Source: Sphingomonadaceae bacterium
GTDB taxonomy: Bacteria; Pseudomonadota; Alphaproteobacteria; Sphingomonadales; Sphingomonadaceae
DNA: 64,000 nt
Direction of reading: 5' to 3'
NCBI GenBank assembly: GCA_020850455.1
Contig: JADZEQ010000009.1
Location: forward strand, 236,988-300,987
A program made the translations under genes and the position numbers. Below are positions 19,198 through 27,969 of the stretch, one piece after another. Under the pieces are notes generated by a model. That model saw only the letters and a program-made list of their open reading frames with translations. It was not told the DNA's origin and did no database searches. Each line of letters starts with the position of its first letter. Within the stretch, counting starts at the first letter, position 1.

Positions 19198-19964
19198 TGC
19201 GCATCCTCCTCACCAATGATGATGGCTATCATGCGCCGGGACTGGCGGTACTCGAAGCGATGGCGGCGGAACTTTCCGACGATGTCTGGGTCTGCGCCCC
19301 GGCCGAGGAACAATCGGGCGCGGGCCATTCGCTGACCCTGTCGCGCCCGGTGCGGTTGCGCCAGCATGGCGAACGGCGCTTTTCGGTGGCTGGCACCCCG
19401 ACCGATTCGGTGATGCTGGGCATGGCAGAGGTGATGGGGGGTAAGCCCGACCTCATCCTGTCAGGGGTCAATCGCGGCGCCAATCTGGGCGATGACATCA
19501 CCTATTCGGGGACGGTTTCGGCAGCGATCGAGGGGGCTTTGGCCGGGGTGCGCGCCATCGCGCTCAGCCAAGTTTATGGGCGCGAGGGGATGGGCGATGC
19601 CGTCCCCTTTGACGCGGCGATACAATGGGGGCCGCGCCTGTTGCGCGCCTTGCTCAATTTTCCAATTGCCCCGCGCACCCTGCTCAACATCAATTTTCCG
19701 GCGATTGCAGCGGATATGGTCAGGGGCGTGCGCGTCGCGCGGCAGGGCTTTCACGATTATGCACGCGGTTCGATTGTGAAGGGGATCGACCCACGCGGTT
19801 ACCCCTATTATTGGTTCGGGCTGCACGGGATTGAACAGACCCCGGCGCATAACAGCGATTTGGAAGCGATTGCCGATGACTATATTTCGGTAACGCCCTT
19901 GCAGCTCGATTTGACGCATGATGCATCGCTGGCACCGCTGACCTTGGCACTAGCGAATATTTAG
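19197..19964 (+). CDS. surE: 5'-nucleotidase SurE
   Basis: A 255-residue SurE protein starting [15 protein letters not shown], which contains the metal-binding NDD motif, with SGVNRGANLGDDITYSGTV further on. It dephosphorylates nucleoside 5'- and 3'-monophosphates, with a role in stationary-phase survival. Two ATG codons lie in tandem (19194 and 19197), overlapping the serS stop; the second gives the canonical N-terminus. An nlpD-like gene follows, echoing the surE-nlpD linkage known from other proteobacteria. Confidence 0.96.
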   Translation: MRILLTNDDGYHAPGLAVLEAMAAELSDDVWVCAPAEEQSGAGHSLTLSRPVRLRQHGERRFSVAGTPTDSVMLGMAEVMGGKPDLILSGVNRGANLGDDITYSGTVSAAIEGALAGVRAIALSQVYGREGMGDAVPFDAAIQWGPRLLRALLNFPIAPRTLLNINFPAIAADMVRGVRVARQGFHDYARGSIVKGIDPRGYPYYWFGLHGIEQTPAHNSDLEAIADDYISVTPLQLDLTHDASLAPLTLALANI

Positions 19965-20022
19965 CGCCGCATCCGCGCGAAATATTCTGGCAGAATGGCT
20001 GCTGTTGCGGCAATATGACGTC

Positions 20023-21057
20023 ATGACATGGGGTCGCGCAACAATATGGGGGCTGCTGGGGGGGGCGGCATTATTGCTGTCCGCCTGTTACACCCGCCCG
20101 CCCAACACCGATATTTTCGGGCGAACTTTGCCGCCCACCGCGCCCACAGATGCAACCGCCGACACACCGCCGCCCGCCGAAGATTTGCGCGCACCACCCG
20201 CGACCAGCAATTGGTCACCTAGCCCGGTTGCCACCGACGCGCGGGCGGTTACGGCGCGGGCCTATGTCGTGCAGGCGGGCGATACGCTGCGCGGTATCGG
20301 CAACCGCACCGGCGCGGGGAGCGAGGCGATTGCCCGCGAAAACGCGCTCGAGCCACCCTATGTCATCCGTGTCGGCCAAAGCCTCAACATTCCGGGTGGC
20401 CGCTATCACGAGGTGCGGAGCGGACAGACCGGCATCGCCATCGCGCGCGCTTATGGTGTCGCGTGGGCGGATATCGTGCGGCTCAACCAATTGACCGAAC
20501 CCTTTGTGTTGCGCGTCGGGCAGCGGCTGCGCCTGCCCGACGGGGCAGTGGGCAATGGTGCGCGCAGCATAGAGGAACAGGCGCGTGCCTTCACGCTCGA
20601 CATCGACGATATCATGACCGGTGGCGAACCAGCGGTGGCACAAAATGCACCGCTGCGCAGCCCCACCACCGCCCCCAGCCGCTGGCTATGGCCGAACAGC
20701 AATGGCACGATTTTACGGCGCTTCGGCGTCACATCGGGCGGGCGGGTCAACCAGGGAATCGATATTGCCCTGCCCATCGGCAGCGCGGTGCATGCCAGCG
20801 CGCCGGGCACCGTCGCTTATGCGGGGAGTGAGATTGGCGTGCTCGGCGGCCTCATCCTCATCGACCATGGTGGCGGCTGGGTCAGCGCCTATGCGCATTT
20901 GGACCGGGTGGCGGTGGCGCGCGGCGCACAGGTTAGCGCGGGCCAAGCGATTGCCACATCGGGGGCAAGCGGCGGCGCGGCGCAACCACAATTGCATTTT
21001 GAACTGCGGCAAAATCGCCAGCCGGTTGACCCCTTGCTGCACTTGCCCGCACGATAA
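20023..21057 (+). CDS. NlpD-like lipoprotein, 2 LysM and degenerate M23 domain
   Basis: A 344-residue lipoprotein. The start at 20023 gives a signal peptide ending in the lipobox LLSAC. Two LysM domains follow (AYVVQAGDTLRGIG at about residue 80, RYHEVRSGQTGIAIARAYG at about residue 127), then a C-terminal M23/LytM domain. In that domain the zinc-ligand motif HxxxD is changed to NQGIDIA and HLHFE to QLHFE, as in E. coli NlpD, so it is probably an amidase activator rather than a peptidase. It follows surE by about 60 bp on the same strand. Confidence 0.88.
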   Translation: MTWGRATIWGLLGGAALLLSACYTRPPNTDIFGRTLPPTAPTDATADTPPPAEDLRAPPATSNWSPSPVATDARAVTARAYVVQAGDTLRGIGNRTGAGSEAIARENALEPPYVIRVGQSLNIPGGRYHEVRSGQTGIAIARAYGVAWADIVRLNQLTEPFVLRVGQRLRLPDGAVGNGARSIEEQARAFTLDIDDIMTGGEPAVAQNAPLRSPTTAPSRWLWPNSNGTILRRFGVTSGGRVNQGIDIALPIGSAVHASAPGTVAYAGSEIGVLGGLILIDHGGGWVSAYAHLDRVAVARGAQVSAGQAIATSGASGGAAQPQLHFELRQNRQPVDPLLHLPAR

Positions 21058-21108
21058 ACCCCGGCCAGCGTGACTCGGCGCGACATTTGGGCTATGCGCC
21101 CGCGCCTG

Positions 21109-22482
21109 ATGTCCAACCCCCGCCAGATTCCCGAACAGCGCCGCATCGGCATGGTCAGCCTTGGCTGTCCCAAGGCCTTGGTCGACAGCGAACGCATCCT
21201 CACCAAATTGCGCGCCGATGGCTATGCGATGTCGGCCGATTATGCGGGGGCAGACGTTGTGCTGGTCAATACCTGCGGCTTTTTGGACAGCGCCAAGGAA
21301 GAAAGTCTCGACGCGATTGGGGAGGCGATGGCTGAAAATGGCCGGGTGATCGTTACCGGCTGTATGGGCAAGGAAGCCGACGTCATTCGCGCGCGTTTTC
21401 CCGGCGTCCTCGCCGTCACCGGCGCGCACCAATATGAAGATGTCGTCCACGCCGTCCATGATGCCGCACCGCCGACGCAAGGACCCTTTGTCGATTTGGT
21501 GCCGCAGGGCGATGTCAAGCTGACCCCGCGCCATTACAGCTACCTCAAAATTTCCGAGGGGTGTAACCATAGCTGTTCCTTTTGCATCATCCCCGATTTG
21601 CGCGGCAAATTGGTCAGCCGCCGGATCGATGCGGTGCTGCGCGAAGCCGAAAAGCTCGTCGCATCGGGCACCCGCGAACTATTGGTGATATCGCAGGATA
21701 CATCGGCCTATGGGGTTGATATCCGCCATGAAAGTCGCAACTGGCATGGGCGCGACGTGCGCGCACATATGACCGATTTGGCGCGCGAACTCGGCCAATT
21801 GCGCAGCCCCGATGGCGGGCAGCCGTGGGTGCGGCTCCATTATGTCTATCCCTATCCGCATGTTGATGCGGTCATCCCGCTGATGGCCGAAGGGCTGCTC
21901 ACCCCCTATCTCGACATTCCCTTTCAGCATGCCGCACCCGGCGTGCTCAAGGCGATGAAGCGCCCGGCGAATGAGGCGCGCGTGCTCGAACGGCTGGCCG
22001 CATGGCGCGCCATCTGCCCCGATATTGCGGTGCGTTCCTCCTTCGTCGTCGGTTTCCCGGGGGAAAGTGAGGCGGATTTCCAATATCTGCTCGACTGGCT
22101 CGACGAAGCGCAGCTCGACCGGGTGGGCGCTTTCCGTTTTGAACCGGTGGCGGGCGCGGCGGCCAACGCGCTGCCCGGCGCGGTGGCAGAGGAAGTGAAG
22201 GAAGAAAGATTCCAACGCATCATGGCCAAATGCGCGGCAATCAGCGCCGCCAAATTGCAGGCCAAGGTCGGGTGCAGCCTGCCGGTCATCATCGATGAGG
22301 TGGGCGAAGCCGATACAGATGGCAGCATTGGCGCGACCGGCCGGTCAGAGGCGGATGCCCCCGAAATCGACGGCCATGTCTATTTACGCGATGTAGGCGA
22401 TGGGGTGCGCGTCGGCGATATCATCAATGTTTTGATCGAAGATGCCGACGAACATGACCTGTTCGGCGTCCCCCTTGGATAG
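21109..22482 (+). CDS. rimO: Ribosomal protein S12 methylthiotransferase RimO
   Basis: A radical-SAM methylthiotransferase that modifies the conserved aspartate of ribosomal protein S12. Domains in order: N-terminal UPF0004 with [15 protein letters not shown] and NTCGF, the radical SAM domain with [11 protein letters not shown] (CxxxCxxC), and a C-terminal TRAM domain ([19 protein letters not shown]). Start 21109 ([10 protein letters not shown]) is preferred on family alignment; in-frame ATGs at 21094 and 21070 are alternatives. Confidence 0.96.
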   Translation: MSNPRQIPEQRRIGMVSLGCPKALVDSERILTKLRADGYAMSADYAGADVVLVNTCGFLDSAKEESLDAIGEAMAENGRVIVTGCMGKEADVIRARFPGVLAVTGAHQYEDVVHAVHDAAPPTQGPFVDLVPQGDVKLTPRHYSYLKISEGCNHSCSFCIIPDLRGKLVSRRIDAVLREAEKLVASGTRELLVISQDTSAYGVDIRHESRNWHGRDVRAHMTDLARELGQLRSPDGGQPWVRLHYVYPYPHVDAVIPLMAEGLLTPYLDIPFQHAAPGVLKAMKRPANEARVLERLAAWRAICPDIAVRSSFVVGFPGESEADFQYLLDWLDEAQLDRVGAFRFEPVAGAAANALPGAVAEEVKEERFQRIMAKCAAISAAKLQAKVGCSLPVIIDEVGEADTDGSIGATGRSEADAPEIDGHVYLRDVGDGVRVGDIINVLIEDADEHDLFGVPLG

Positions 22483-22526
22483 ATTTTTATTGGCAGCCCC
22501 GCGCCAATCGGCCTAGCGATGGCGCT

Positions 22527-23924
22527 ATGACCGATTTTGCCGCCTTTCTTGCGCCCGACAAGGGCGAAACCGCCACCCCCATTCACATCGTCGACAAGGC
22601 GACGTTGGGCGATTTTGAAAAAAGCCTGTCCGAACGGGCCCGCGCCGCGCTGCAGGCGCAGGCCATGCAGGGGGAGGCGGGATCGCTGGCGATTTTGCCG
22701 CGCGATGGCGCCGGGCCGGGCGACTGGCTGGCGCTGGTCGCAGTCAAGGATGCAGCGGCGCTGACCAGCTGGTGTCTGGCGGGTGCGGCAAGCCGCCTGC
22801 CCGCCGGCACCTATCGCCTGACCGATGGCGATGCGGGGGCCGCCATGTTCGGCTGGGCCGCCGCGCAACATGGGCTCACCCGTTACAAAGCCAAGGCGGA
22901 GGAGAAGGCACCACGGCTGCTGCTTTGCCGCGATGCGGCGCGCATCCCCGCCACCATTGCGGAGGTTGGGGCCGTGGCGCTGGTGCGCGATCTGGTCGAC
23001 ACGCCCGCCGCCGATATGGGACCCGCCGATCTGGAGGGGGCGGTTGAACGCGTGGCCAAGGCGCATGGCGGCACGGTCAGCGTGGTGCGCGGCGACACGC
23101 TCGAACAGGAATATCCGATGGTCCATGCGGTGGGCCGGGCGGCGGCGCGGGGGCGCGAACCGCGCCTCATCCAGCTAAGCTGGGGGGATGATGCCCACCC
23201 CCTGGTCGCCATTATCGGCAAGGGGGTTTGTTTCGACAGCGGCGGGCTCGACATCAAACCGCCGAGCGGCATGGCGCTGATGAAAAAGGATATGGGGGGC
23301 GCGGCGCATGCCATCGCGCTCGCCCAATTGGTGATGGCGGCGCGGCTCAAGGTCAAACTCCTCCTCCTCGTCCCGGCGGTGGAAAATAGCATTTCGGGCG
23401 GGGCGATGCGCCCCGGCGACATAGTGCGCAGCCGCAAGGGGTTATTCGTCGAAATTGACAATACCGATGCCGAAGGGCGGTTGATTCTGGGCGATGCGCT
23501 GGCGCTGGCGGGGGAGGCGGGGCCCGCCCTCATCCTCGATTTCGCGACACTGACCGGCGCAGCGCGGGTCGCGCTCGGCCCCGATCTGCCACCATTATTT
23601 TGCAATGATGATGGTTTGGCAGCCGATATTTTGGCCGGTGGCGCGGCCAAGGATGACCCCTTGTGGCGTATGCCGCTGTGGGATGGCTATGACGCGATGC
23701 TCAAAAGCGACCTCGCCGACATCACCAACAGCCCGGCGGGCGGCTTTGCCGGGGCGATTACCGCTGCCTTATTCCTGCGCCGCTTTGTCCCCGACGCCAC
23801 CCCATGGGCGCATATCGACACTTTTGCATGGAACCCCGCCGCCAAGCCCGGTCGGCCCAAGGGGGGCGCGGCGCTCGGCCTGCGGGCAACATGGGCGATG
23901 CTGCAACAAAGATTTGGCGCATAA
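22527..23924 (+). CDS. Leucyl aminopeptidase family protein (M17)
   Basis: A 465-residue M17 metallo-aminopeptidase. The catalytic C-terminal domain shows KGVCFDSGGLDIKPPSGM and KKDMGGAA (metal ligands Lys/Asp) and the signature NTDAEGRLILGDAL. The N-terminal domain is variable, as usual. It hydrolyses N-terminal residues from peptides in the cytoplasm. In alphaproteobacteria this gene is often followed by a NlpC/P60 (C40) peptidase gene; here only a short SH3-domain protein follows. Confidence 0.93.
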   Translation: MTDFAAFLAPDKGETATPIHIVDKATLGDFEKSLSERARAALQAQAMQGEAGSLAILPRDGAGPGDWLALVAVKDAAALTSWCLAGAASRLPAGTYRLTDGDAGAAMFGWAAAQHGLTRYKAKAEEKAPRLLLCRDAARIPATIAEVGAVALVRDLVDTPAADMGPADLEGAVERVAKAHGGTVSVVRGDTLEQEYPMVHAVGRAAARGREPRLIQLSWGDDAHPLVAIIGKGVCFDSGGLDIKPPSGMALMKKDMGGAAHAIALAQLVMAARLKVKLLLLVPAVENSISGGAMRPGDIVRSRKGLFVEIDNTDAEGRLILGDALALAGEAGPALILDFATLTGAARVALGPDLPPLFCNDDGLAADILAGGAAKDDPLWRMPLWDGYDAMLKSDLADITNSPAGGFAGAITAALFLRRFVPDATPWAHIDTFAWNPAAKPGRPKGGAALGLRATWAMLQQRFGA

Positions 23925-24031
23925 TTGTCGCATCCCAGCGAATTTCCGAGCAGATAAAAACTTGGCTTTGCCAAGCCGTTATGCATCGGCTAATCGCGGC
24001 GCGGCAGGCCAAATGGGGTAAAGGCAAACAG

Positions 24032-24361
24032 GTGGCGCAGCGCACGCACTTTAAATTGACCGGGGCATCGCGCCCCTATGATCCGGCGCGGCAGGCGATC
24101 CGCCCCGACCTCGCCGACGTGGCAGAGGCAGCGCACCATTTCGCGCCCCATTATGCGCGCGCCGTCCCCTATCGCCTGCGGCAGGCGGCAGGCTTGCTGG
24201 CTAGCCCGACGGCCGATGCGGACGCGGTGGCGCAATTGGCGGTGGGTGCCGAATTCGCGCTGCTCGACATTACCGGCGGTTGGGCATGGGGCTATGCGAC
24301 CGCCACCCATGTGGTCGGCTATTTGCCCGCGGACAGCGTCGAACCCGCCAGCACGCCATGA
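24032..24361 (+). CDS. SH3-domain protein, resembles N-terminus of C40 peptidases
   Basis: About 109 residues that look like the N-terminal SH3 part of alphaproteobacterial NlpC/P60 peptidases: RPDLADVAEAA, then the SH3-like ADAVAQLAVGAEFALLDI and GWAWGYATATHVVGYLPADS. The C40 catalytic domain is absent, since the next gene begins at the stop (ATGA). I chose the GTG at 24032 because AAAGG lies 7 bases upstream and the similarity starts nearby; longer in-frame starts (ATG 23981) exist. It could be a truncated peptidase or a stand-alone adaptor. Confidence 0.6.
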   Translation: MAQRTHFKLTGASRPYDPARQAIRPDLADVAEAAHHFAPHYARAVPYRLRQAAGLLASPTADADAVAQLAVGAEFALLDITGGWAWGYATATHVVGYLPADSVEPASTP

Positions 24362-25290
24362 GCGCGCGGGTATTTATTGACGGTGGGGCGGGGACAACCG
24401 GCCTCGAAATCGCCGCGCGGCTGGCCGACCGCGACGACATCGCCTTGGTGACGATTGACCCGGCGGCGCGCAAGGATGCGCATGCCCGCCGCGACGCCAT
24501 GGCCGCGAGCGATGTCACCATATTATGTTTGCCCGACGATGCGGCGCGCGAAGCGGTCGCGCTCGCCGAAGGGCTGGATACAAGGATCATCGATGCATCG
24601 AGCGCGCACCGCACCGCGCCAGGCTGGACCTATGGCTTTGCCGAATGGCGCGCCGGACAGCGCGATGCAATCGCTGCGGCCAAGCGGGTTTCCAACCCCG
24701 GCTGCTATGCGACCGGCTTTATCGCGTTGGTCAGCCCCTTGGTCGCGGCGGGGCTGATACCCGCCGACCTGCCGCTCTATTGCCATGCGGTTTCGGGCTA
24801 TTCGGGCGGCGGCAAGGCGCTGATCGCCCGGATGGAGCAGGACGAACCCGATATAGCATGGCGCGGCTATGCGCTGGGCCTCGCCCACAAGCATCTGGGC
24901 GAAATGCAGGCGCATAGCGCCATCCGCCATCGCCCGCATTTTTCGCCGCAAGTTGTCCCCGCCTTTCGCGGGATGGCGGTGCACGTCCCGCTCCACCGCG
25001 CTGCCGACCCGCGCATCGGCGATGCGGGCGCGATGTTGGCGGCGCTCCGCGCCCATTATGGGGCATCGCCCATCGTCCAAATGGTCGACCCCTTGCCCGA
25101 TGAATTATTGCTCCACCGCGCCGAAGCGCCCAAGGATGTGATGCGCCTTCACGTCGCCCACAGCGATGATGGTCAGTTGGTGCAATTGGTCGCGATGCTC
25201 GACAATCTGGGAAAGGGTGCGGGCGGCGCGTGCGTCCAGAACCTCAACATCATGTGCGGCCTCCCCGAAACGGCGGGGCTGCAAATCTGA
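24358..25290 (+). CDS. argC: N-acetyl-gamma-glutamyl-phosphate reductase
   Basis: A 310-residue enzyme of the shorter type 2 ArgC group. It catalyses NADPH-dependent reduction of N-acetylglutamyl phosphate in arginine synthesis. Visible: the N-terminal Rossmann motif VFIDGGAGTTGLEIAARL, the catalytic cysteine in VSNPGCYATGF (about residue 119), and HAVSGYSGGGKALI. The start at 24358 overlaps the upstream stop (ATGA); an extension upstream to 24280 lies within the preceding gene. Confidence 0.95.
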   Translation: MSARVFIDGGAGTTGLEIAARLADRDDIALVTIDPAARKDAHARRDAMAASDVTILCLPDDAAREAVALAEGLDTRIIDASSAHRTAPGWTYGFAEWRAGQRDAIAAAKRVSNPGCYATGFIALVSPLVAAGLIPADLPLYCHAVSGYSGGGKALIARMEQDEPDIAWRGYALGLAHKHLGEMQAHSAIRHRPHFSPQVVPAFRGMAVHVPLHRAADPRIGDAGAMLAALRAHYGASPIVQMVDPLPDELLLHRAEAPKDVMRLHVAHSDDGQLVQLVAMLDNLGKGAGGACVQNLNIMCGLPETAGLQI

Positions 25291-25383
25291 ACCTTTTCCT
25301 GAACGCGCGGTTCAGCGCTGATGCAGCAAAAGGGGCCTAATCCTCCATCCCATAAGCCCTGCCAAGGGCTGAGGAGGATCGCC

Positions 25384-26430
25384 ATGAACCGCAAATATTG
25401 GATGATGATATTGCTCGCCGGGGCAAGCGCGCTCACCCCCGCCGCCATATCGGCGCAGGGTTTTGGCGACCGCATCGTGCGTGAAGCACGCGGCGACAAT
25501 GGCCCGCGTGGGGATGCGCCGCGTGCACGCGCACCACGCCCCGCGCCTGCCCCGCGCACGGACACGCCCCGCCCCGCACCCGCCCCGCGCGCCGACGCCC
25601 CACGCTGGAACCGGGGTGACAATGCTACCCCGCGCTGGAATGGCCAAAACCGTCCGGACGTTCCGCGCAGCGACCGCACGCCGGAAAATCGTGGCGACTG
25701 GCGGGGTAATGGCCGTGGCAATGGCGATGGACGCGGCTGGAACCGTGACAATCGCGGTGGCGATGGCGCACGGGGCGTGCCGCGCTGGAACCGGCCCGAC
25801 CGCCCGGAAGTCAATGTGCCGCCGGTGAATAGCCCAACCCCGCGCCGCTGGAACCGCGATGGCCAAAATGATGGCGGCAATATCGACTGGCAGCGCCGCC
25901 GCGATGATCGCCGGGATAATCGCGCCGATCAGGACTGGCAGCGCCGTCGCGGCGATGGCGGTTTCGGCAGCGATGTGCTGCGCGACGGGCGCGGGGACAA
26001 CCGCCGCGACAATGACCGCCGCTGGGATCGCAACGACCGGAATGATCGCTATGATCGCAACGATCGCTGGGACCGCAACGATCGATATGATCGCAACGAT
26101 CGATATGATCGGGATAATCGCCGTTGGAACCGCGATTGGCGGGCCGACCGGCGCTATGACTGGCAGGGTTATCGCGCGCGCAACCGCCACATCTATCATT
26201 GGGGACAATATTATTCGCCCTATCGCGACTGGCGTTACCGCCGTCTGACCATCGGCTTTTCGCTCTGGCCATTATTTTACAGCGAGCGTTACTGGATCAA
26301 CGACCCTTGGTCCTATCGTCTGCCCGATGTCTGGGGGCCATATCGCTGGGTGCGCTATTATGATGATGCGCTGCTGGTGGATGTGCGCACCGGCGAAGTT
26401 GTCGACGTGATCAACAGCTTTTTCTGGTAA
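25384..26430 (+). CDS. RcnB-family exported protein, Arg/Asp/Asn-rich
   Basis: A 348-residue protein with signal peptide (MNRKYWMMILLAGASALTPAAISAQ) and a strong AGGAGG ribosome-binding site. The first 250 residues are low-complexity: Pro/Ala/Arg blocks, repeated PRWNR, and tandem DRNDRYDRND. The C-terminal 90 residues are the RcnB (PF11776) domain (RHIYHWGQYYSPY; then YYDDALLVDVRTGEVVDV). RcnB in enterobacteria is a periplasmic protein linked to nickel/cobalt homeostasis; most alphaproteobacterial members have no tested role. It is followed by a strong terminator. Confidence 0.85.
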   Translation: MNRKYWMMILLAGASALTPAAISAQGFGDRIVREARGDNGPRGDAPRARAPRPAPAPRTDTPRPAPAPRADAPRWNRGDNATPRWNGQNRPDVPRSDRTPENRGDWRGNGRGNGDGRGWNRDNRGGDGARGVPRWNRPDRPEVNVPPVNSPTPRRWNRDGQNDGGNIDWQRRRDDRRDNRADQDWQRRRGDGGFGSDVLRDGRGDNRRDNDRRWDRNDRNDRYDRNDRWDRNDRYDRNDRYDRDNRRWNRDWRADRRYDWQGYRARNRHIYHWGQYYSPYRDWRYRRLTIGFSLWPLFYSERYWINDPWSYRLPDVWGPYRWVRYYDDALLVDVRTGEVVDVINSFFW

Positions 26431-26458
26431 ATTTTCTTTTATTACAGAATGATGCTTA

Positions 26459-26491
26459 CCCCACCCCGTCCTGCGCCGGGGTGGGGTTTTT
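26459..26491 (+). terminator. Rho-independent terminator after rcnB-like gene
   Basis: A perfect 10-bp stem (CCCCACCCCG with CGGGGTGGGG), an 8-base loop and TTTTT, 28 bp after the stop. It separates the RcnB-like gene from the amidohydrolase gene. Confidence 0.92.
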
Positions 26492-26584
26492 GCTATCGCC
26501 TATCCTTGTAGTCGATAATGCTTGCGCTTGGCGGCATGTCGCGTCACTTTCCGCGCCGTCCAAAGCAGGGGAGTCGCAGGGGCA

Positions 26585-27898
26585 ATGGCAAAAAATTGGG
26601 TGAAAGGCGCGGCATGCGCGCTGGTTTCGGGTATCGCGCTGGCATTGGCGGCGCCGATGGCGGCGCAAACAGCGCCAACACCCGCGCCGAATATTCAAGT
26701 CATCCACGCCGGCCACATCATCACCGATGCCACGGCGGGCATTTCGGGGCCCGCCACCATCACCGTCACCGATGGGCGCATCACCGCGATAGCCAATGGG
26801 CTGCAACCAGCGCCCGCCGGCGCAACCTTGATCGACCTGTCGACCAAGACCGTCCTGCCCGGCCTCATCGACCTTCACGTCCATCTGTCGGGTGACCCGG
26901 GTGGCGAATTCTGGCGCGAAGCGGTCGACCCCGACGAATGGGGGGTGATCATCGGCACGCGCAACGCGGCGCGCACCATCCACGCCGGTTTCACCACGGT
27001 GCGCGATGCGGGCAGCGCGCGACAGGTTGGCTTTGTCCTGCGCCGCGCCACGGCCGAAGGGATTATCCCCGGCCCGCGCATCGTTTCGGCTGGCCCGGCG
27101 CTGTCGATTGTCGGCGGGCATGGCGATGTTTCGGGCTTTCGCGAGGATGTGATCCACGCGCTGTCGAGCGGCTTTACCTGCACCGGCGCGGTTGAATGTG
27201 CCGAGCGGGTGCGCGAAGCATCGCGCGCGGGCAGCGATGTCATCAAAATCACCGCGACCGGCGGCGTATTGTCGCAGCAGGGCCGCGGGCTGGAGGCGCA
27301 TTTTACCGCAGAGGAAATGACCGCGATTGCCAATACCGCCCATTCGCTGGGGCTGCGCGTTATGGCGCATGCGCATGGCGCGCGCGGGATAGAGGCCGCA
27401 GCAGCAGCCGGCATTGATTCGATCGAGCATGGCACCTTCCTCGACGAAGCGGGGGCGCGGGTGATGGCCGAACATGGCACATATTTGGTGCCGACGCTGC
27501 GCGCGCTGACCCAAGTGCGCGACGGCTTGGGGCGCGGCATTTATACCGCCACCGTCGAAACCAAGATCCGCGAAACATTGGGGCATTTGGGCGATAATAT
27601 CCGCCTTGCCCAGCGATTGGGCATCCCCGTCGCCTTTGGCACCGATGCCGGGGTTTTCCCGCATGGGCAGAATGCTGAGGAATTTCAGTTGATGGTCGAT
27701 GCAGGGATGACCCCGCGTCAGGCGCTCGCCAGCGCCACGACCGTCGCCGCGCGCGCGCTCAACATGGACAATGAAATCGGGCGCCTCGCGGTCGGCTATT
27801 CGGCGGACATTATCGCGGTCGATGGCGACCCGACGGTCGATGTCCGCACGCTACAGGCGGTACGCTGGGTGATGGTGCGCGGCCGTGTTGCCCCGTGA
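26585..27898 (+). CDS. Exported amidohydrolase (imidazolonepropionase/prolidase-like)
   Basis: A 437-residue metal-dependent amidohydrolase with a signal peptide (VSGIALALAAPMAAQ) starting at the ATG 26585 after AGGGGCA. Metal and catalytic motifs of the COG1228 group are present: LIDLHVHLSGD (HxH), the carboxylated-lysine region SDVIKITATGG, AHAHGARG and SIEHGTF, and the final FGTDAGVFPHG aspartate. Related secreted enzymes act as Xaa-Pro/Xaa-Arg dipeptidases; the substrate is not determined here. A DUF885 peptidase follows 71 bp downstream, consistent with extracytoplasmic peptide use. Confidence 0.9.
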   Translation: MAKNWVKGAACALVSGIALALAAPMAAQTAPTPAPNIQVIHAGHIITDATAGISGPATITVTDGRITAIANGLQPAPAGATLIDLSTKTVLPGLIDLHVHLSGDPGGEFWREAVDPDEWGVIIGTRNAARTIHAGFTTVRDAGSARQVGFVLRRATAEGIIPGPRIVSAGPALSIVGGHGDVSGFREDVIHALSSGFTCTGAVECAERVREASRAGSDVIKITATGGVLSQQGRGLEAHFTAEEMTAIANTAHSLGLRVMAHAHGARGIEAAAAAGIDSIEHGTFLDEAGARVMAEHGTYLVPTLRALTQVRDGLGRGIYTATVETKIRETLGHLGDNIRLAQRLGIPVAFGTDAGVFPHGQNAEEFQLMVDAGMTPRQALASATTVAARALNMDNEIGRLAVGYSADIIAVDGDPTVDVRTLQAVRWVMVRGRVAP

Positions 27899-27969
27899 CA
27901 ACCACATGCTTGCATGCGAAATCATTGCTGTTATATCAAACTAACACAGTAAAGAGAGGGTCTTCCAAA

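Noticed and set aside
25312..26208. A 298-codon minus-strand frame of alternating Ile/Ala/Val/Pro opposite the RcnB-like gene
   Set aside because: Composition shadow of the Arg/Asp/Asn repeats; no start signal and no family.
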